From positions 56,195-120,194 of the forward strand of contig NZ_JAGPXY010000009.1 in NCBI RefSeq assembly GCF_018070325.1: a stretch of 64,000 bases of DNA, written 5' to 3'. The DNA comes from Micromonospora sp. H61. Its GTDB lineage: Bacteria; Actinomycetota; Actinomycetes; Mycobacteriales; Micromonosporaceae. The position numbers and the translations under genes were made by a program. The notes under the pieces were generated by a model, which made no database searches, was not told the origin of the DNA, and worked only from the letters and a program-made list of their open reading frames with translations. Positions 56,585 to 64,000 of the stretch are shown piece after piece; position 1 is the first letter of the stretch, and each line of letters opens with the position of its first letter.

Positions 56585-57355
56585 TCACGGCTTCCAGGAA
56601 CCGGCGGTCTGGAACTGGTCCTGGTATTCCAACGCGCCCGAGGTGTCGTGCACGTCGAACACGACGCTGCCGGTGCGTCTGGTGCCGGCGGTCAGGTCGT
56701 CGACGGCCGGCATCGGTTTGCCGCAGCCGGAGAAGGCTCCACCGATCGCTGTGGTCTTGGTGCCGTCGGCGGCGACCCACTGGAAGTAGAGCGGGTTCGT
56801 CGACACGGTGCCCTTGGTGACAGCAACCGTCACGTCGGCGATCACGTACATGCCCTCGCCGGGCTTCAGCCCGTGGGCCTTGCAGGGTTTGGTGGCGCTG
56901 CTGAACTTCGTCACGGTGATCTCGACGGTGCCGGCCTCGTTGTTGACGACCAGGGTGTCGCCCGGCGACAGGTCGCGGGTGTCGCCGTTCGCCGGCGGCG
57001 GGGTCGGTGGGGTGGCCTGTGCCTCGCTCACAGTGGTCGAGGTGCCTTTGGCGCCGATGACGACCGCCACGATGCCGCCGGCGCAGGTGAGCAGGGTGAG
57101 TACGGCCGCGGTGACCGCAACGACAACGACGGACTTCTTGGCGCGGTCGGTCTGCGCCGGTGGTGGTGCGATGATCGGGTAGCCGGAGCCACCGGGTGCC
57201 CGATATCCGCCGCCATCGCCCGGGTGCCCGCCCGCCGCCGGGTACGCAGCCCCCGAGAACGGCGGCTGCGGTGTCGCCGCGAACGAGCGGGTCGGCGACT
57301 GCGGGTTCGGCTGTCGGGGGTCGTGCGGCCTGACGCGGGGCTGGGGGTGGGTCAC
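56585..57355 (-). CDS. membrane-anchored DUF4352-like lipoprotein-type protein
   Basis: A 256-residue protein. The first 70 residues are cytoplasmic, disordered and Pro/Gln-rich; a membrane helix (SVVVVAVTAAVLTLLTCAGG) follows; the exported domain begins near residue 105 and resembles DUF4352 (VEITVTKFSSATKPCKAHGL, GEGMYVIADVTVAVTKGTVS, GTRRTGSVVFDVHDTSGALE). Such Ig-like domains are common on the actinobacterial surface; the ligand is unknown. AGGAG precedes the GTG start. Confidence 0.75.
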   Translation of the reverse strand: MTHPQPRVRPHDPRQPNPQSPTRSFAATPQPPFSGAAYPAAGGHPGDGGGYRAPGGSGYPIIAPPPAQTDRAKKSVVVVAVTAAVLTLLTCAGGIVAVVIGAKGTSTTVSEAQATPPTPPPANGDTRDLSPGDTLVVNNEAGTVEITVTKFSSATKPCKAHGLKPGEGMYVIADVTVAVTKGTVSTNPLYFQWVAADGTKTTAIGGAFSGCGKPMPAVDDLTAGTRRTGSVVFDVHDTSGALEYQDQFQTAGSWKP

Positions 57356-57558
57356 CGTACTCCTTGACGCTTCGGTACGTGCGGTGCGGGGAACTCTTCG
57401 ACGTTACCGTGGGTGGCGGAACGCTCAGTGGCCACGCTGGAGGGCTTTCCATCGCGAGGATACGAAGTCGCTCTGGCCAGCGTGGACGGTGTTCAGTCGG
57501 TCACCGAACGCCAATGTGGATCGGTATTCCATTCATCGCTATGAGTAACCAGACGAGG

Positions 57559-58215
57559 TCAACGTGCCGGAAGTGCGGCGGCGGTGCGGACCAGACCGTC
57601 GGCGATCACGAAGCGGCCGCTGATCGATGTCGGCGGGTTGTCGACCCCCGCCGCGTCCACCCGGGCCGGTGCGATCCGGGCAGTGAACGTGCCGGCATCG
57701 GGGTCGATGTCGAGTAGGGCGTCGTGGAAGTCCAACCAGCCGTGGACGATCGGATGCCACACCTTGTAGACGGTCTCCTTCGCACTGAACAGCACAACCG
57801 GCCAGTAGGTGCCGCTGGGCAGCCGTGCGCAGGCGGCCTCCTCCTCGGGCAGCAGCACGAGTCTGCGTACTCCCGGATTGACCTCGCGGTGCTGCTCGGC
57901 ATCCATCCCGACGGACCGGATGTCGGTGGTGTGCGCCGCCGCTGCGGCGCAGTAGCCGGCGGTGTGGGTGATGCTGCCGACCACCCCGGCCGGCCAGACC
58001 GGCGCGCGGTCGGCGGCGGCCGGCACTGCGGTCGTCGGCAGGCCCAGGTCGCGCAATGCCCTGCGGGCGCAGATCCTTCCCGCGGCGAAGTCCCGCCGAC
58101 GGGTCTGCACCGCCTGCTCACCGAGACATGCCTGCTCAGCGGGGAGCAATTCGCCCGTCCAGTCCTCGGGCCCGGCGACGGCGACGGCGACCGTCGATGG
58201 CAGCAGGTCACGCAT
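57559..58215 (-). CDS. 4'-phosphopantetheinyl transferase
   Basis: A 218-residue PPTase that attaches the phosphopantetheine arm of CoA to carrier proteins in fatty-acid, polyketide or peptide synthesis. Motifs are VVGSITHTAGYCAAAAA, SVGMDAEQHREV (metal Asp and Glu) and VLFSAKETVYKVWHP (catalytic Glu-Lys), of the EntD/Sfp type. No biosynthetic cluster is adjacent, so it probably acts on carriers encoded elsewhere. The twin of the 5603 operator-like site lies directly upstream of its start (58222-58237). Confidence 0.9.
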   Translation of the reverse strand: MRDLLPSTVAVAVAGPEDWTGELLPAEQACLGEQAVQTRRRDFAAGRICARRALRDLGLPTTAVPAAADRAPVWPAGVVGSITHTAGYCAAAAAHTTDIRSVGMDAEQHREVNPGVRRLVLLPEEEAACARLPSGTYWPVVLFSAKETVYKVWHPIVHGWLDFHDALLDIDPDAGTFTARIAPARVDAAGVDNPPTSISGRFVIADGLVRTAAALPAR

Positions 58216-58221
58216 TCCGGT

Positions 58222-58237
58222 GACCTACTGGTCGGTA
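58222..58237. promoter_or_regulatory. operator-like site GACCTACTGGTCGGTA
   Basis: This 16-mer is identical to 5603-5618 at 15 of 16 positions and lies 6-21 bases upstream of the phosphopantetheinyl transferase start, overlapping its likely promoter. Confidence 0.4.
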
Positions 58238-58413
58238 GGAATGACGCATCGAGTTAACCGTCAAATTTCCGACTCCCACGACCGCCGAAGGTACCGCAAA
58301 GATGTAACACCGGAGGGACGCGCAGCGCTCTCCCTGATGGCTCCGGGGGGACCACCATCAATGCTGGCCGGCACGGCAGCCGCCAGTCCCGTGGACATCT
58401 GGAAGGACGTGCG

Positions 58414-58683
58414 ATGACCGATGGCCTGGAACGGCCGGGGGTGCGGGCTGACGAACACGCCCCGAAAACCCCCTGCTGGAGCTGCGGCTCCTGTGGTGAC
58501 GAGTGGCCGTGCGCGACGAAGCGCACCCGGCTGCTGGCGGAGTACGGGGGTGACCGCGCAATGCTCAGCGTCTATCTTGGCTCCTGCCTCGCCGCCGCCA
58601 CCGAGGATCTGCGCGCAGCCCCGGTGATGTCGCTCCAGGATAGGTTCATCGGCTGGTTGCCGCGCGGCTCGCGGCGTAGCTGA
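58414..58683 (+). CDS. small Cys-rich actinobacterial protein
   Basis: An 89-residue protein with a Cys-rich N-terminus (TPCWSCGSCGDEWPCATKRT, four closely spaced Cys) that may bind zinc, then a helical region (MLSVYLGSCLAAATEDLRAA) and the ending QDRFIGWLPRGSRRS. Similar small proteins occur in Streptomyces (recalled, not checked); the function is unknown. GGAAGGA precedes the ATG. It is divergent from the phosphopantetheinyl transferase. Confidence 0.65.
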   Translation: MTDGLERPGVRADEHAPKTPCWSCGSCGDEWPCATKRTRLLAEYGGDRAMLSVYLGSCLAAATEDLRAAPVMSLQDRFIGWLPRGSRRS

Positions 58684-58729
58684 GTCTCTGGTGGCCCCGC
58701 CGCTGGGCGGGGCCACCAGAGGTGGCGTT

Positions 58730-59512
58730 TCAGCGACGTCGAGGGCGTCGGGTCATCGCGAAGCCGAACACGCCGGCCACCGCGGCGAGCGCGCCGCCGA
58801 TGCCGGTCCAGACCCAGCGCGAGCCGAGATCCGGCAACCAGTCCGCCAGCGAGCCGCTCTCGTCGTCGGCCTCCGCGTCCACCGGAGGTACGGCGTTGAG
58901 CACCGTGCCGGCCTTGGTGTTCGGCACCAGCGGGGCGGCCAACTCGCCGTCGTCAGCCGAGGCGCCCCGGTCGGCGATGGTGCCGACCAGCAGGTCGACG
59001 TCGATCGGCGCACCCAGATCCGGCTCCGGCAGCTCGATCACGGAGAGTCTCACGACGTAGGTGCCGGGCAGTGGGTCGGCCGACCAGGGCTCCGCCCACG
59101 ACCGCACCTCGCGCAGCGTGCAGCCCAGCACCACGTTCGACGCCTTCGCGTCGACGGTCGGGGTCTGGGCCCCCGCCGTGCACGCCTGGCGTCGGCGCAG
59201 CCCGTCGAAGACGTCCACCGTCCAGGTGGAGGCGCCGCTGCGTCCCTTCGGGAAGGTGACGGTGGCGTTGATCTCGTGCACCTGGCCGGCCGTCGCCGGG
59301 AACGACCAGTAGAGGTGGTCGCCGATCGAGGCGTCCACCCGCACCGGTTGCCCGGCGGTGATCGGGGTGGCGGTGAGGAACGACGTGCCGGCACGGTTCA
59401 CCGGCGTGGCACCCGGGGAGGGGGTCGGTGCGGCGGCGGCCGCAGCGGGGAGCAGAGCGGCCACGCCGGCGGCGAGCAGCGCCGCCGTCGACCGGAACAG
59501 TGCGGTACGCAT
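58730..59512 (-). CDS. secreted surface protein coupled to the VWA protein
   Basis: A 260-residue exported protein with a signal peptide (MRTALFRSTAALLAAGVAAL) and a C-terminal helix plus RRPRRR tail, giving a surface anchor. The exported domain is beta-rich (SIGDHLYWSFPATAGQVHEI, VVRLSVIELPEPDLGAPIDV) and resembles the C-terminal part of the VWA protein encoded just upstream. The start overlaps the VWA stop by one base (TGATG) with GGAGGGAG inside the VWA gene, so the two proteins are made together and probably form one complex. Confidence 0.7.
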   Translation of the reverse strand: MRTALFRSTAALLAAGVAALLPAAAAAAPTPSPGATPVNRAGTSFLTATPITAGQPVRVDASIGDHLYWSFPATAGQVHEINATVTFPKGRSGASTWTVDVFDGLRRRQACTAGAQTPTVDAKASNVVLGCTLREVRSWAEPWSADPLPGTYVVRLSVIELPEPDLGAPIDVDLLVGTIADRGASADDGELAAPLVPNTKAGTVLNAVPPVDAEADDESGSLADWLPDLGSRWVWTGIGGALAAVAGVFGFAMTRRPRRR

Positions 59513-60789
59513 CAGTTCTCCCTCCAGGTGGCGACCCACCAGCGGGTGAGCAGACCGGCGAGCAGGCCGGTGATCAGCCCGGCGATGGTGAGCAGTGCGA
59601 GCAGCGCCCAGCCCCGGCCGAGGTCCGGTCCGTCCGGTGCGGGCGCGGCGGCGACCACGTCGATGGTCAACTCCACCGGCATGCCCGGGGTGGCCGCGGT
59701 GCCGGGACGCGGGGCGAACGAGTTGCTGACCACCAGGCAGACGGTGGTGGGTTCGATGACCGGCGCGGAGCTCTGCTCGGTCTCGGCGGCATCCTCGTCG
59801 TCGGCGGTGGCTGACCAGCGCAGCCCGGCGGAGAGCACGTCGGCCCGCCCGCTGCCGGCGTCAGCGCCGCGGACGAGTTCCCGGCCGTCGGCCGCGGTGG
59901 CCCGCAGCAGCACCCCGTAGTCGCGGTTGACGGCCCGGTCCAACGCCATGCTCACCGAAGCCCGCAGCTCCTGCCCGGGGCGGACCGGCACCCGGTAGTA
60001 GCGATGCTCGGAGAACGCCTCCCGGTCGGCGTAGACGCCGGGGGCGAGCAGTGGCGCCGAGTCGCACGCGCTCGTGCCGCCGACCACGGTCGGGGCCCGG
60101 GTGTGCGTGTCTCCGGCCCGCTCGACGAGCTGTTTGATCCGGTCGGTCAGCTCCTCGGCGCTCTGCGCGGCGGTGTAGGTCCCGCCGGTCGCGCTGGCGA
60201 TGCAGAGAAGTTGCCGGCGAACCTTCTCGTCGGGGGCCAGGCCGAGGGTGTCGACGACCAGGCTGGTGCCCTGGGCGGCCAGTTCCCGGGCCACCTCGCA
60301 CGGGTCCGGCGGAGCACAGGTGTCCTCGCCGTCGGTGATCAGCACGATCCGCCGGGTGGTGGCACCGGTGCCCAGGTCCTGCGCGGCGGAGCGCAGCGCC
60401 AGCCCGACCGGAGTGAACCCGGTCGGGCGAAGTGTCGCCACCGCCGCCTTGGCGGCGGACCGGTCCACCGGCCCGACCGGCACGATCTGCTGGGTGTCCT
60501 GGCAACCGACCTTCTTGTCCTTGCCGCGGTAGGTCGCGCCGAGCACCCGGATGCCGAGTTGTGTCTCCCCGGGCAGCGCGTCCACCACGTCGTTGAAGGC
60601 CTGCTGGGCGACCGAGATCCGGGTGCGTCCGTCGATGTCGGCGGCGCGCATCGACCCGCTGACGTCGAGCACCAGCTCGACCCGGGGCGGCTCGGGCGCC
60701 GGCTCCTCGTCGGCCTGCGCCGGCCCGGTCAGCGCGGTGGTCGCCAACAGTCCGAGAAGGACCGCCGTCGATCGTCTGAAGTTGATCAC
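59512..60789 (-). CDS. VWA domain surface protein
   Basis: A 425-residue exported protein. A signal peptide covers about residues 1-28. The VWA domain has an intact metal site: ELVLDVSGSM (Asp42, Ser44, Ser46), a Thr in RPTGFTPVGLAL and the Asp in VLITDGEDTC. A beta domain follows (HRYYRVPVRPGQELRASVSM) and a C-terminal membrane helix (GWALLALLTIAGLITGLLAG). It may bind a protein ligand through Mg2+. The GTG at 60789 is 7 bases after TACACT, a leaderless promoter. Confidence 0.82.
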   Translation of the reverse strand: MINFRRSTAVLLGLLATTALTGPAQADEEPAPEPPRVELVLDVSGSMRAADIDGRTRISVAQQAFNDVVDALPGETQLGIRVLGATYRGKDKKVGCQDTQQIVPVGPVDRSAAKAAVATLRPTGFTPVGLALRSAAQDLGTGATTRRIVLITDGEDTCAPPDPCEVARELAAQGTSLVVDTLGLAPDEKVRRQLLCIASATGGTYTAAQSAEELTDRIKQLVERAGDTHTRAPTVVGGTSACDSAPLLAPGVYADREAFSEHRYYRVPVRPGQELRASVSMALDRAVNRDYGVLLRATAADGRELVRGADAGSGRADVLSAGLRWSATADDEDAAETEQSSAPVIEPTTVCLVVSNSFAPRPGTAATPGMPVELTIDVVAAAPAPDGPDLGRGWALLALLTIAGLITGLLAGLLTRWWVATWREN

Positions 60790-60796
60790 GACCCGC

Positions 60797-60802
60797 AGTG
60801 TA
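60797..60802 (-). promoter_or_regulatory. -10 element (TACACT) of the VWA operon
   Basis: On the minus strand TACACT lies 7 bases before the GTG at 60789. Confidence 0.5.
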
Positions 60803-61013
60803 GTGAGATCCACTTTGGATGATCGTTTGGGTGGAGGCGTGCGGAACCGACGACGCCGGCCAAGTCGGCAATCGCCCCTGACCGGCCACGCCCGCGCTCA
60901 GGGTCCACGCCGGGTCACCCTCGGTCAACTGTGTGAGGGAAGGTGTCGGCTCGGCCAGCATCCGTCGGAAATCTGACCCAAGTCGACCCGTTGTGCCGGT
61001 GGTGCGCGGTGGT

Positions 61014-61125
61014 TAAGCTCTTCATGCGCGCCCCAATCGCCCGCTTCCCCCGTGGCAGGCGATCGGGGCGCGCGTCTTTGTCAAGAAGGGCCCGCACGCT
61101 TCGGCGTGCGGGCCCTTCTTCCGTC
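61014..61125 (+). ncRNA. candidate small RNA with two hairpins
   Basis: TTGTGC (60991-60996) and TAAGCT (61014-61019) have a 17-base spacing and predict a start near 61025. The transcript would fold into a 16-bp hairpin (61026-61073, one mismatch) and end with a perfect 17-bp hairpin capped by a TTCG tetraloop (61083-61120) and a TCTT-rich tail. No gene lies downstream on this strand for 1.8 kb. The coordinates start at the -10 box. Confidence 0.45.
61083..61120. terminator. 17-bp UUCG-capped hairpin, terminator for both strands
   Basis: AAGAAGGGCCCGCACGC and its perfect complement flank TTCG. It lies 34 bases beyond the stop codon of the minus-strand mannosyltransferase gene and also ends the candidate plus-strand small RNA. 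Confidence 0.8.
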
Positions 61126-61154
61126 GCGCTGTGCGGCGCGTCGCCTGTCGATGC

Positions 61155-62864
61155 TTATATCCACCGACCGTCGAGCCACATCCGGGACAGCCAGTCCGAG
61201 TAGGGAATCACCCGACCCACGAAGATCGGATAGAAGTACGCGAAACAGAGCGCCACCAACAGCACGTACGCCCCCGCCGCGATGCTGCCCACCAGTCGGC
61301 GCTCATAACTCGGGTCACCGGGCACCAGCGGCGTCACCGTACCCACGTCACCCCCGGCGGGCGCGATCAGCGCGCCCAGCACGTACACCACTGCCAGCAC
61401 CAGGAACGGCACCGCCGGCGCGGCGTAGAACGAGAACATCGTCCGGCCGTCGAGGGCGAACCAGAACCACGGCAGCAGCCCGGCGGCCACGGTGAGCAGG
61501 ATCGCGCCGGCCCGCCAGTCCCGACGGGCCACACCCAGCCAGGTCAGCGCCACCAGAGCGGGCAGGAACGACCACCAGAGCAGCGGGGTGCCGAGCAGCA
61601 GAATCTCCGAGGCGCAGCTCGCCGCGCCGCAGACGCCGTCGCCGGCGTAGTGGAACGCCACCGGCCGGCCCAACAGCAGCCACTGCCACGGCCACGACTG
61701 GTACTTGTGCGCGTCGTCAAGCTGGGCGTGGAAGCCGTACGCCGCGCGGTGGTACTCGAAGAGGTTGATCAGCGGACCGATCACCGGCCGGTCGCTGAGC
61801 CGGGAGCCGGGGTAGGACGACGCGAGCCGGTAGTAACCGTCGTCGGTGAGCAGCCAGCCCGACCAGGTGGCGAGGTAGGTGCCCACCATGAGCACGCCGG
61901 CGAGCACCAGCCAGGGCAGCTCGTCGACGAGCGTGTCCCGCCAGGGCCGGCGGACCCCCGCCGAGCGGCGGACGCCGACCTCCCAGAAGATCACCAGCAG
62001 CGCGAAGGCCGGCACGAAGTACAGGGCGCTCCACTTCACCGCACAGGCGCAGCCGATCAGCACCCCGGCCGCCAGCCGCCACCACGGCCAGGTACGCCAA
62101 CCGGTCGGCGGGCGGCCGGCCCGGCCCGGCTGGCTCGGATCGAGCCCGTCGTCCAGGGCCCGGGCCCAGCGTCGACGGCGGGCGTCCCGATCGAGCACCA
62201 GCGCGCCGAACGCCGCCAGCACGAAGAAGAGCAGGAAGATGTCGAGCAGGGCCGCGCGGGACAGCACCAGGTGGAAGCCGTCCAGGGCGAGCAGCAGGCC
62301 GGCCGCGCAGCCGAGCACCGTCGAGCGGAACATCCGCCGACCGATGCGGACCAGTAGCAGCACCGACAGCGTGCCGATGACCGCCGCAGAGAATCGCCAG
62401 CCGAACTCCGGCGCGGTGGTCATCAGGTGCCCGGGGACGGAGACCTTGGAATCGGCGTCCTGATAGCCGAACGCCCACTCGCCGACGCCGATCAACCACT
62501 TGCCCAGCGGCGGGTGCACCACGTACGACGGGACGTTGTCCTTGTAGTTCCACTCCACGCCACGCGAGATCAGCCCGTAGGCGTCCTTGGCGTAGTACGT
62601 CTCGTCGAAGATCTTGCCCTTCGGGCTGGACAGCCCGACGAAGCGCACGATCGCCGCGATGGCCACCACCACTGCCGTGGCCAGCCAGGAGAACCGGTCC
62701 ACCTGGGTGTCGACGGTGGCGAACCGTCGCCGGACCACAGCGGCCACCCCACCGCCCTCGGCGCTCGGTGCCGTCGGCTCCTGGGTGGCACCGGGCTCGC
62801 CCGTCGCCGGGATCATCTTGTCCGGATCGGCGCTCGGGCTCTGCGCTGTCGACGCACTCGTCAC
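61155..62864 (-). CDS. pmt: dolichyl-phosphate-mannose--protein mannosyltransferase
   Basis: A 569-residue GT39-family membrane enzyme that transfers mannose from polyprenyl-phosphate-mannose to Ser or Thr of proteins leaving through Sec. After a 60-residue cytoplasmic start there are about ten helices. The first outer loop holds the catalytic acidic motif GKIFDETYYAKDAYG, followed by VHPPLGKWLIGVGEWAFGYQ. Other segments are CAVKWSALYFVPAFALLVIF and DDAHKYQSWPWQWLLLGRPV. The GTG at 62864 is 6 bases after TACGAT, a leaderless promoter. It is divergent from rsmI. Possible substrates in the window are the Pro/Thr-rich surface proteins. Confidence 0.92.
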   Translation of the reverse strand: MTSASTAQSPSADPDKMIPATGEPGATQEPTAPSAEGGGVAAVVRRRFATVDTQVDRFSWLATAVVVAIAAIVRFVGLSSPKGKIFDETYYAKDAYGLISRGVEWNYKDNVPSYVVHPPLGKWLIGVGEWAFGYQDADSKVSVPGHLMTTAPEFGWRFSAAVIGTLSVLLLVRIGRRMFRSTVLGCAAGLLLALDGFHLVLSRAALLDIFLLFFVLAAFGALVLDRDARRRRWARALDDGLDPSQPGRAGRPPTGWRTWPWWRLAAGVLIGCACAVKWSALYFVPAFALLVIFWEVGVRRSAGVRRPWRDTLVDELPWLVLAGVLMVGTYLATWSGWLLTDDGYYRLASSYPGSRLSDRPVIGPLINLFEYHRAAYGFHAQLDDAHKYQSWPWQWLLLGRPVAFHYAGDGVCGAASCASEILLLGTPLLWWSFLPALVALTWLGVARRDWRAGAILLTVAAGLLPWFWFALDGRTMFSFYAAPAVPFLVLAVVYVLGALIAPAGGDVGTVTPLVPGDPSYERRLVGSIAAGAYVLLVALCFAYFYPIFVGRVIPYSDWLSRMWLDGRWI

Positions 62865-62870
62865 CCGGCG

Positions 62871-62876
62871 ATCGTA
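62871..62876 (-). promoter_or_regulatory. -10 element (TACGAT) of a leaderless pmt promoter
   Basis: On the minus strand TACGAT is 6 bases before the GTG at 62864. Confidence 0.55.
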
Positions 62877-62948
62877 GGCTGCCAAGGTGTCCGGTGGCGT
62901 CCGTCGTCCCTGATACCGGTATTCCCAGCAATGAATGGAGACGAATCC

Positions 62949-63797
62949 GTGGGTGAAATGTCCGAAGTTGGGCGCCTGATTCTGCTCGGTGCTCCGCTCG
63001 GCAACCCCGCCGACGCCTCGGCCCGACTCCGGGAGGTGCTGATCAGCGCCGACGTGGTCGCCGCCGAGGACACCCGCCGGCTCACCCGGCTGGCCCGCGA
63101 TCTCGACCTCACCGTCGGCGGTCGAATCGTCTCCTACTTCGAGGGCAACGAGGAGCGGCGCACCCCCGAACTGGTCGAGGCCATCCTCGGCGGGTACGTG
63201 GTGGCGCTGGTCACCGACGGCGGGATGCCCAGCGTCTCCGACCCCGGCTACCGGCTGGTCCGTGCCACGTTGGATGTCGGGGCGCCGGTCACCGTCGCCC
63301 CCGGGCCCAGCGCGGTCACCACCGCGCTGGCCGTCTCCGGGCTGCCCTGCGACCGGTTCTGCTTCGAGGGCTTCCTGCCCCGTACCCCCGGCGGCCGCCG
63401 ATCCCGGCTGCGCGCCCTCGCAGCCGAGGAACGCACCCTGGTCTTCTTCGAGGCCCCGCACCGGATCGGGGCGACGCTCACCGACCTGGCCGACACGTTC
63501 GGGGCGGACCGGCCGGCCGCGCTCTGCCGCGAACTCACGAAGACCTACGAGGAGGTGCTCCGCCGCCCCCTCGGCGAGCTGGCCCGGTGGGCCACCGAGG
63601 GGGACCCGCGCGGAGAGATCACCCTGGTGGTGGCCGGAGCCCCGGTGACCGCTGCCGAACGCCCCGACGACGACACCCTGCGCGCCGCCGTCGCCGAGCG
63701 GGAGGCCGCCGGCCGGTCCCGCCGGGACGCCATCACCGACGTCGCCACCGAGTACGCGCTGCGCCGCCGGGACGTCTACACGATCGTGCACAGCTGA
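62949..63797 (+). CDS. rsmI: 16S rRNA (cytidine(1402)-2'-O)-methyltransferase
   Basis: A 282-residue tetrapyrrole-methylase-fold enzyme that 2'-O-methylates C1402 of 16S rRNA. Marks are GRLILLGAPLGNPADASARL, ISADVVAAEDTRRLTRLA, YFEGNEERRTPELVEAILGG, VTDGGMPSVSDPGYRLV and CRELTKTYEEVLRRPLGELA. The GTG at 62949, with GGAGA seven bases upstream, gives a start typical for relatives; an ATG at 62931 and an ATG at 62958 are also in frame. It is divergent from the mannosyltransferase gene. Confidence 0.92.
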   Translation: MGEMSEVGRLILLGAPLGNPADASARLREVLISADVVAAEDTRRLTRLARDLDLTVGGRIVSYFEGNEERRTPELVEAILGGYVVALVTDGGMPSVSDPGYRLVRATLDVGAPVTVAPGPSAVTTALAVSGLPCDRFCFEGFLPRTPGGRRSRLRALAAEERTLVFFEAPHRIGATLTDLADTFGADRPAALCRELTKTYEEVLRRPLGELARWATEGDPRGEITLVVAGAPVTAAERPDDDTLRAAVAEREAAGRSRRDAITDVATEYALRRRDVYTIVHS

Positions 63798-63828
63798 CCG
63801 CTGTGGTCCGGTCCGCCGGACGGCGGGT

Positions 63829-64000
63829 TCACCACGCGGCGGCCAGGAAGCCGACGGTGATCAGCGCGGGGCCGGCGATGGCGGCGGCCACTGCCCAGCG
63901 GCGGTGCCGGCGACCGGGCAGCCGGGCCGACCCGGTCCACCGGACGATGCCGGCGCTGCAGGCCAGCACCACCAGCAGACCGGGCAGCCACCGCAGGTGC
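63829..64000 (-). CDS. membrane protein, C-terminus (partial)
   Basis: The last 56 residues of a protein whose start lies right of the window. Two hydrophobic segments (LPGLLVVLACSAGIVRW and WAVAAAIAGPALITVGFLAA) flank a basic loop (ARLPGRRHRRW). No family can be assigned from this piece. It is convergent with rsmI, with a 31-base gap. Confidence 0.55.
   Translation of the reverse strand, partial: HLRWLPGLLVVLACSAGIVRWTGSARLPGRRHRRWAVAAAIAGPALITVGFLAAAW

Larger units (their letters stand above)
60790..61154. other. 365-bp intergenic region with two strong hairpins
   Basis: Between the VWA operon promoter and the end of the mannosyltransferase gene I find no credible protein gene. The right half contains a promoter-like sequence and two consecutive hairpins (61026-61073 and 61083-61120), described separately. 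Confidence 0.7.

Noticed and set aside
57432..57485. Nine-bp inverted repeat (CCACGCTGG / CCAGCGTGG) between the DUF4352-like and PPTase genes
   Set aside because: The 36-base loop and lack of a T-rich tail make both a terminator and an operator weak proposals.
61024..61203. ATG-starting frame after the TAAGCT box at 61014
   Set aside because: It would pass through two strong hairpins, one of them a terminator, and into the mannosyltransferase gene; its sequence is mostly Arg and Ser. A small RNA explains the signals better.
61155..63791. Single very long minus-strand frame joining pmt to sequence opposite rsmI
   Set aside because: The part beyond 62864 is antisense to rsmI. The mannosyltransferase has a clear leaderless start at 62864.

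Overview
The window is high-GC actinobacterial DNA. The gene set and order point to Micromonosporaceae (Micromonospora or a close relative); that family call is my inference, because no rRNA or species marker is present. Supporting signs are a DUF3117 protein, a DUF6758 zinc-ribbon protein, a divergent FolP2-type DHPS homologue, a PaaX regulator, a SigE-family sigma factor with a non-standard partner, an actinobacterial galU-moeA/glp-rimJ-sepX/glpR cluster, and many genes whose start codon lies 6-8 bases after a TANNNT box (leaderless transcription). I count about 75 protein genes, two of them cut by the window edges, and one tRNA. I see no insertion sequence, prophage or CRISPR array.

Layout. 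1-6.3 kb: the start of korA, a large surface protein, a lone nuoA, folP2, a DivIVA-domain protein, a SRPBCC protein, a sterol-desaturase-family enzyme and the 3-methyladenine glycosylase tag. 6.3-11.5 kb: a Tat-type DUF1501/DUF1800 pair, a PaaX regulator with an enoyl-CoA hydratase, and DUF3117 closed by two tandem terminators. 11.6-20.9 kb: pepA, an O-methyltransferase, htrA and tatB, a 19-bp minisatellite, then mrp, DUF1003 and an MgtE-N/CBS protein facing a PhzF-like gene across a 33-base gap. 20.9-34 kb: scattered acyl-CoA and redox metabolism (CoA-ester lyase, SDRs, acyl-CoA dehydrogenase, MaoC hydratase), two DUF4190 membrane proteins, a CoA-binding protein, a radical-SAM protein, a DCC/HTTM membrane group and thioredoxin.

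34-46 kb: SpoU methyltransferase, DUF6758, a 52-residue membrane protein next to a PH-domain protein, a sigma factor with its partner, PHP phosphoesterase, MarC, a RecB-like nuclease, MpaB-like oxygenase, a FurA/CatR-type regulator, small Micromonosporaceae-type proteins, an FmdB/Ruc-like zinc ribbon and 5-formyl-THF cyclo-ligase. 46-52.6 kb: a large diguanylate cyclase, then galU, moeA/glp, rimJ and sepX/glpR, a cluster tied to cell-envelope precursors and division. 52.7-60.8 kb is more accessory: tRNA-Ala(CGC), two unrecognised genes, a Gfo/Idh oxidoreductase, secreted HAF-repeat and DUF4352-like proteins, a phosphopantetheinyl transferase and a VWA surface-protein pair. 61-64 kb: a candidate small RNA, a protein O-mannosyltransferase, rsmI and a truncated membrane gene.

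Most observations that merit follow-up are regulatory: leaderless promoters with unusual overlaps, two candidate small RNAs, several palindromic operator-like sites (one 16-bp site occurs twice), and repeats in convergent gaps. The gene-level ones are the Glp/SepX division module, a split subset of the ethylmalonyl-CoA pathway, a DCC/HTTM group and an unrecognised two-gene operon next to the tRNA. I found no single clearly new biological system.
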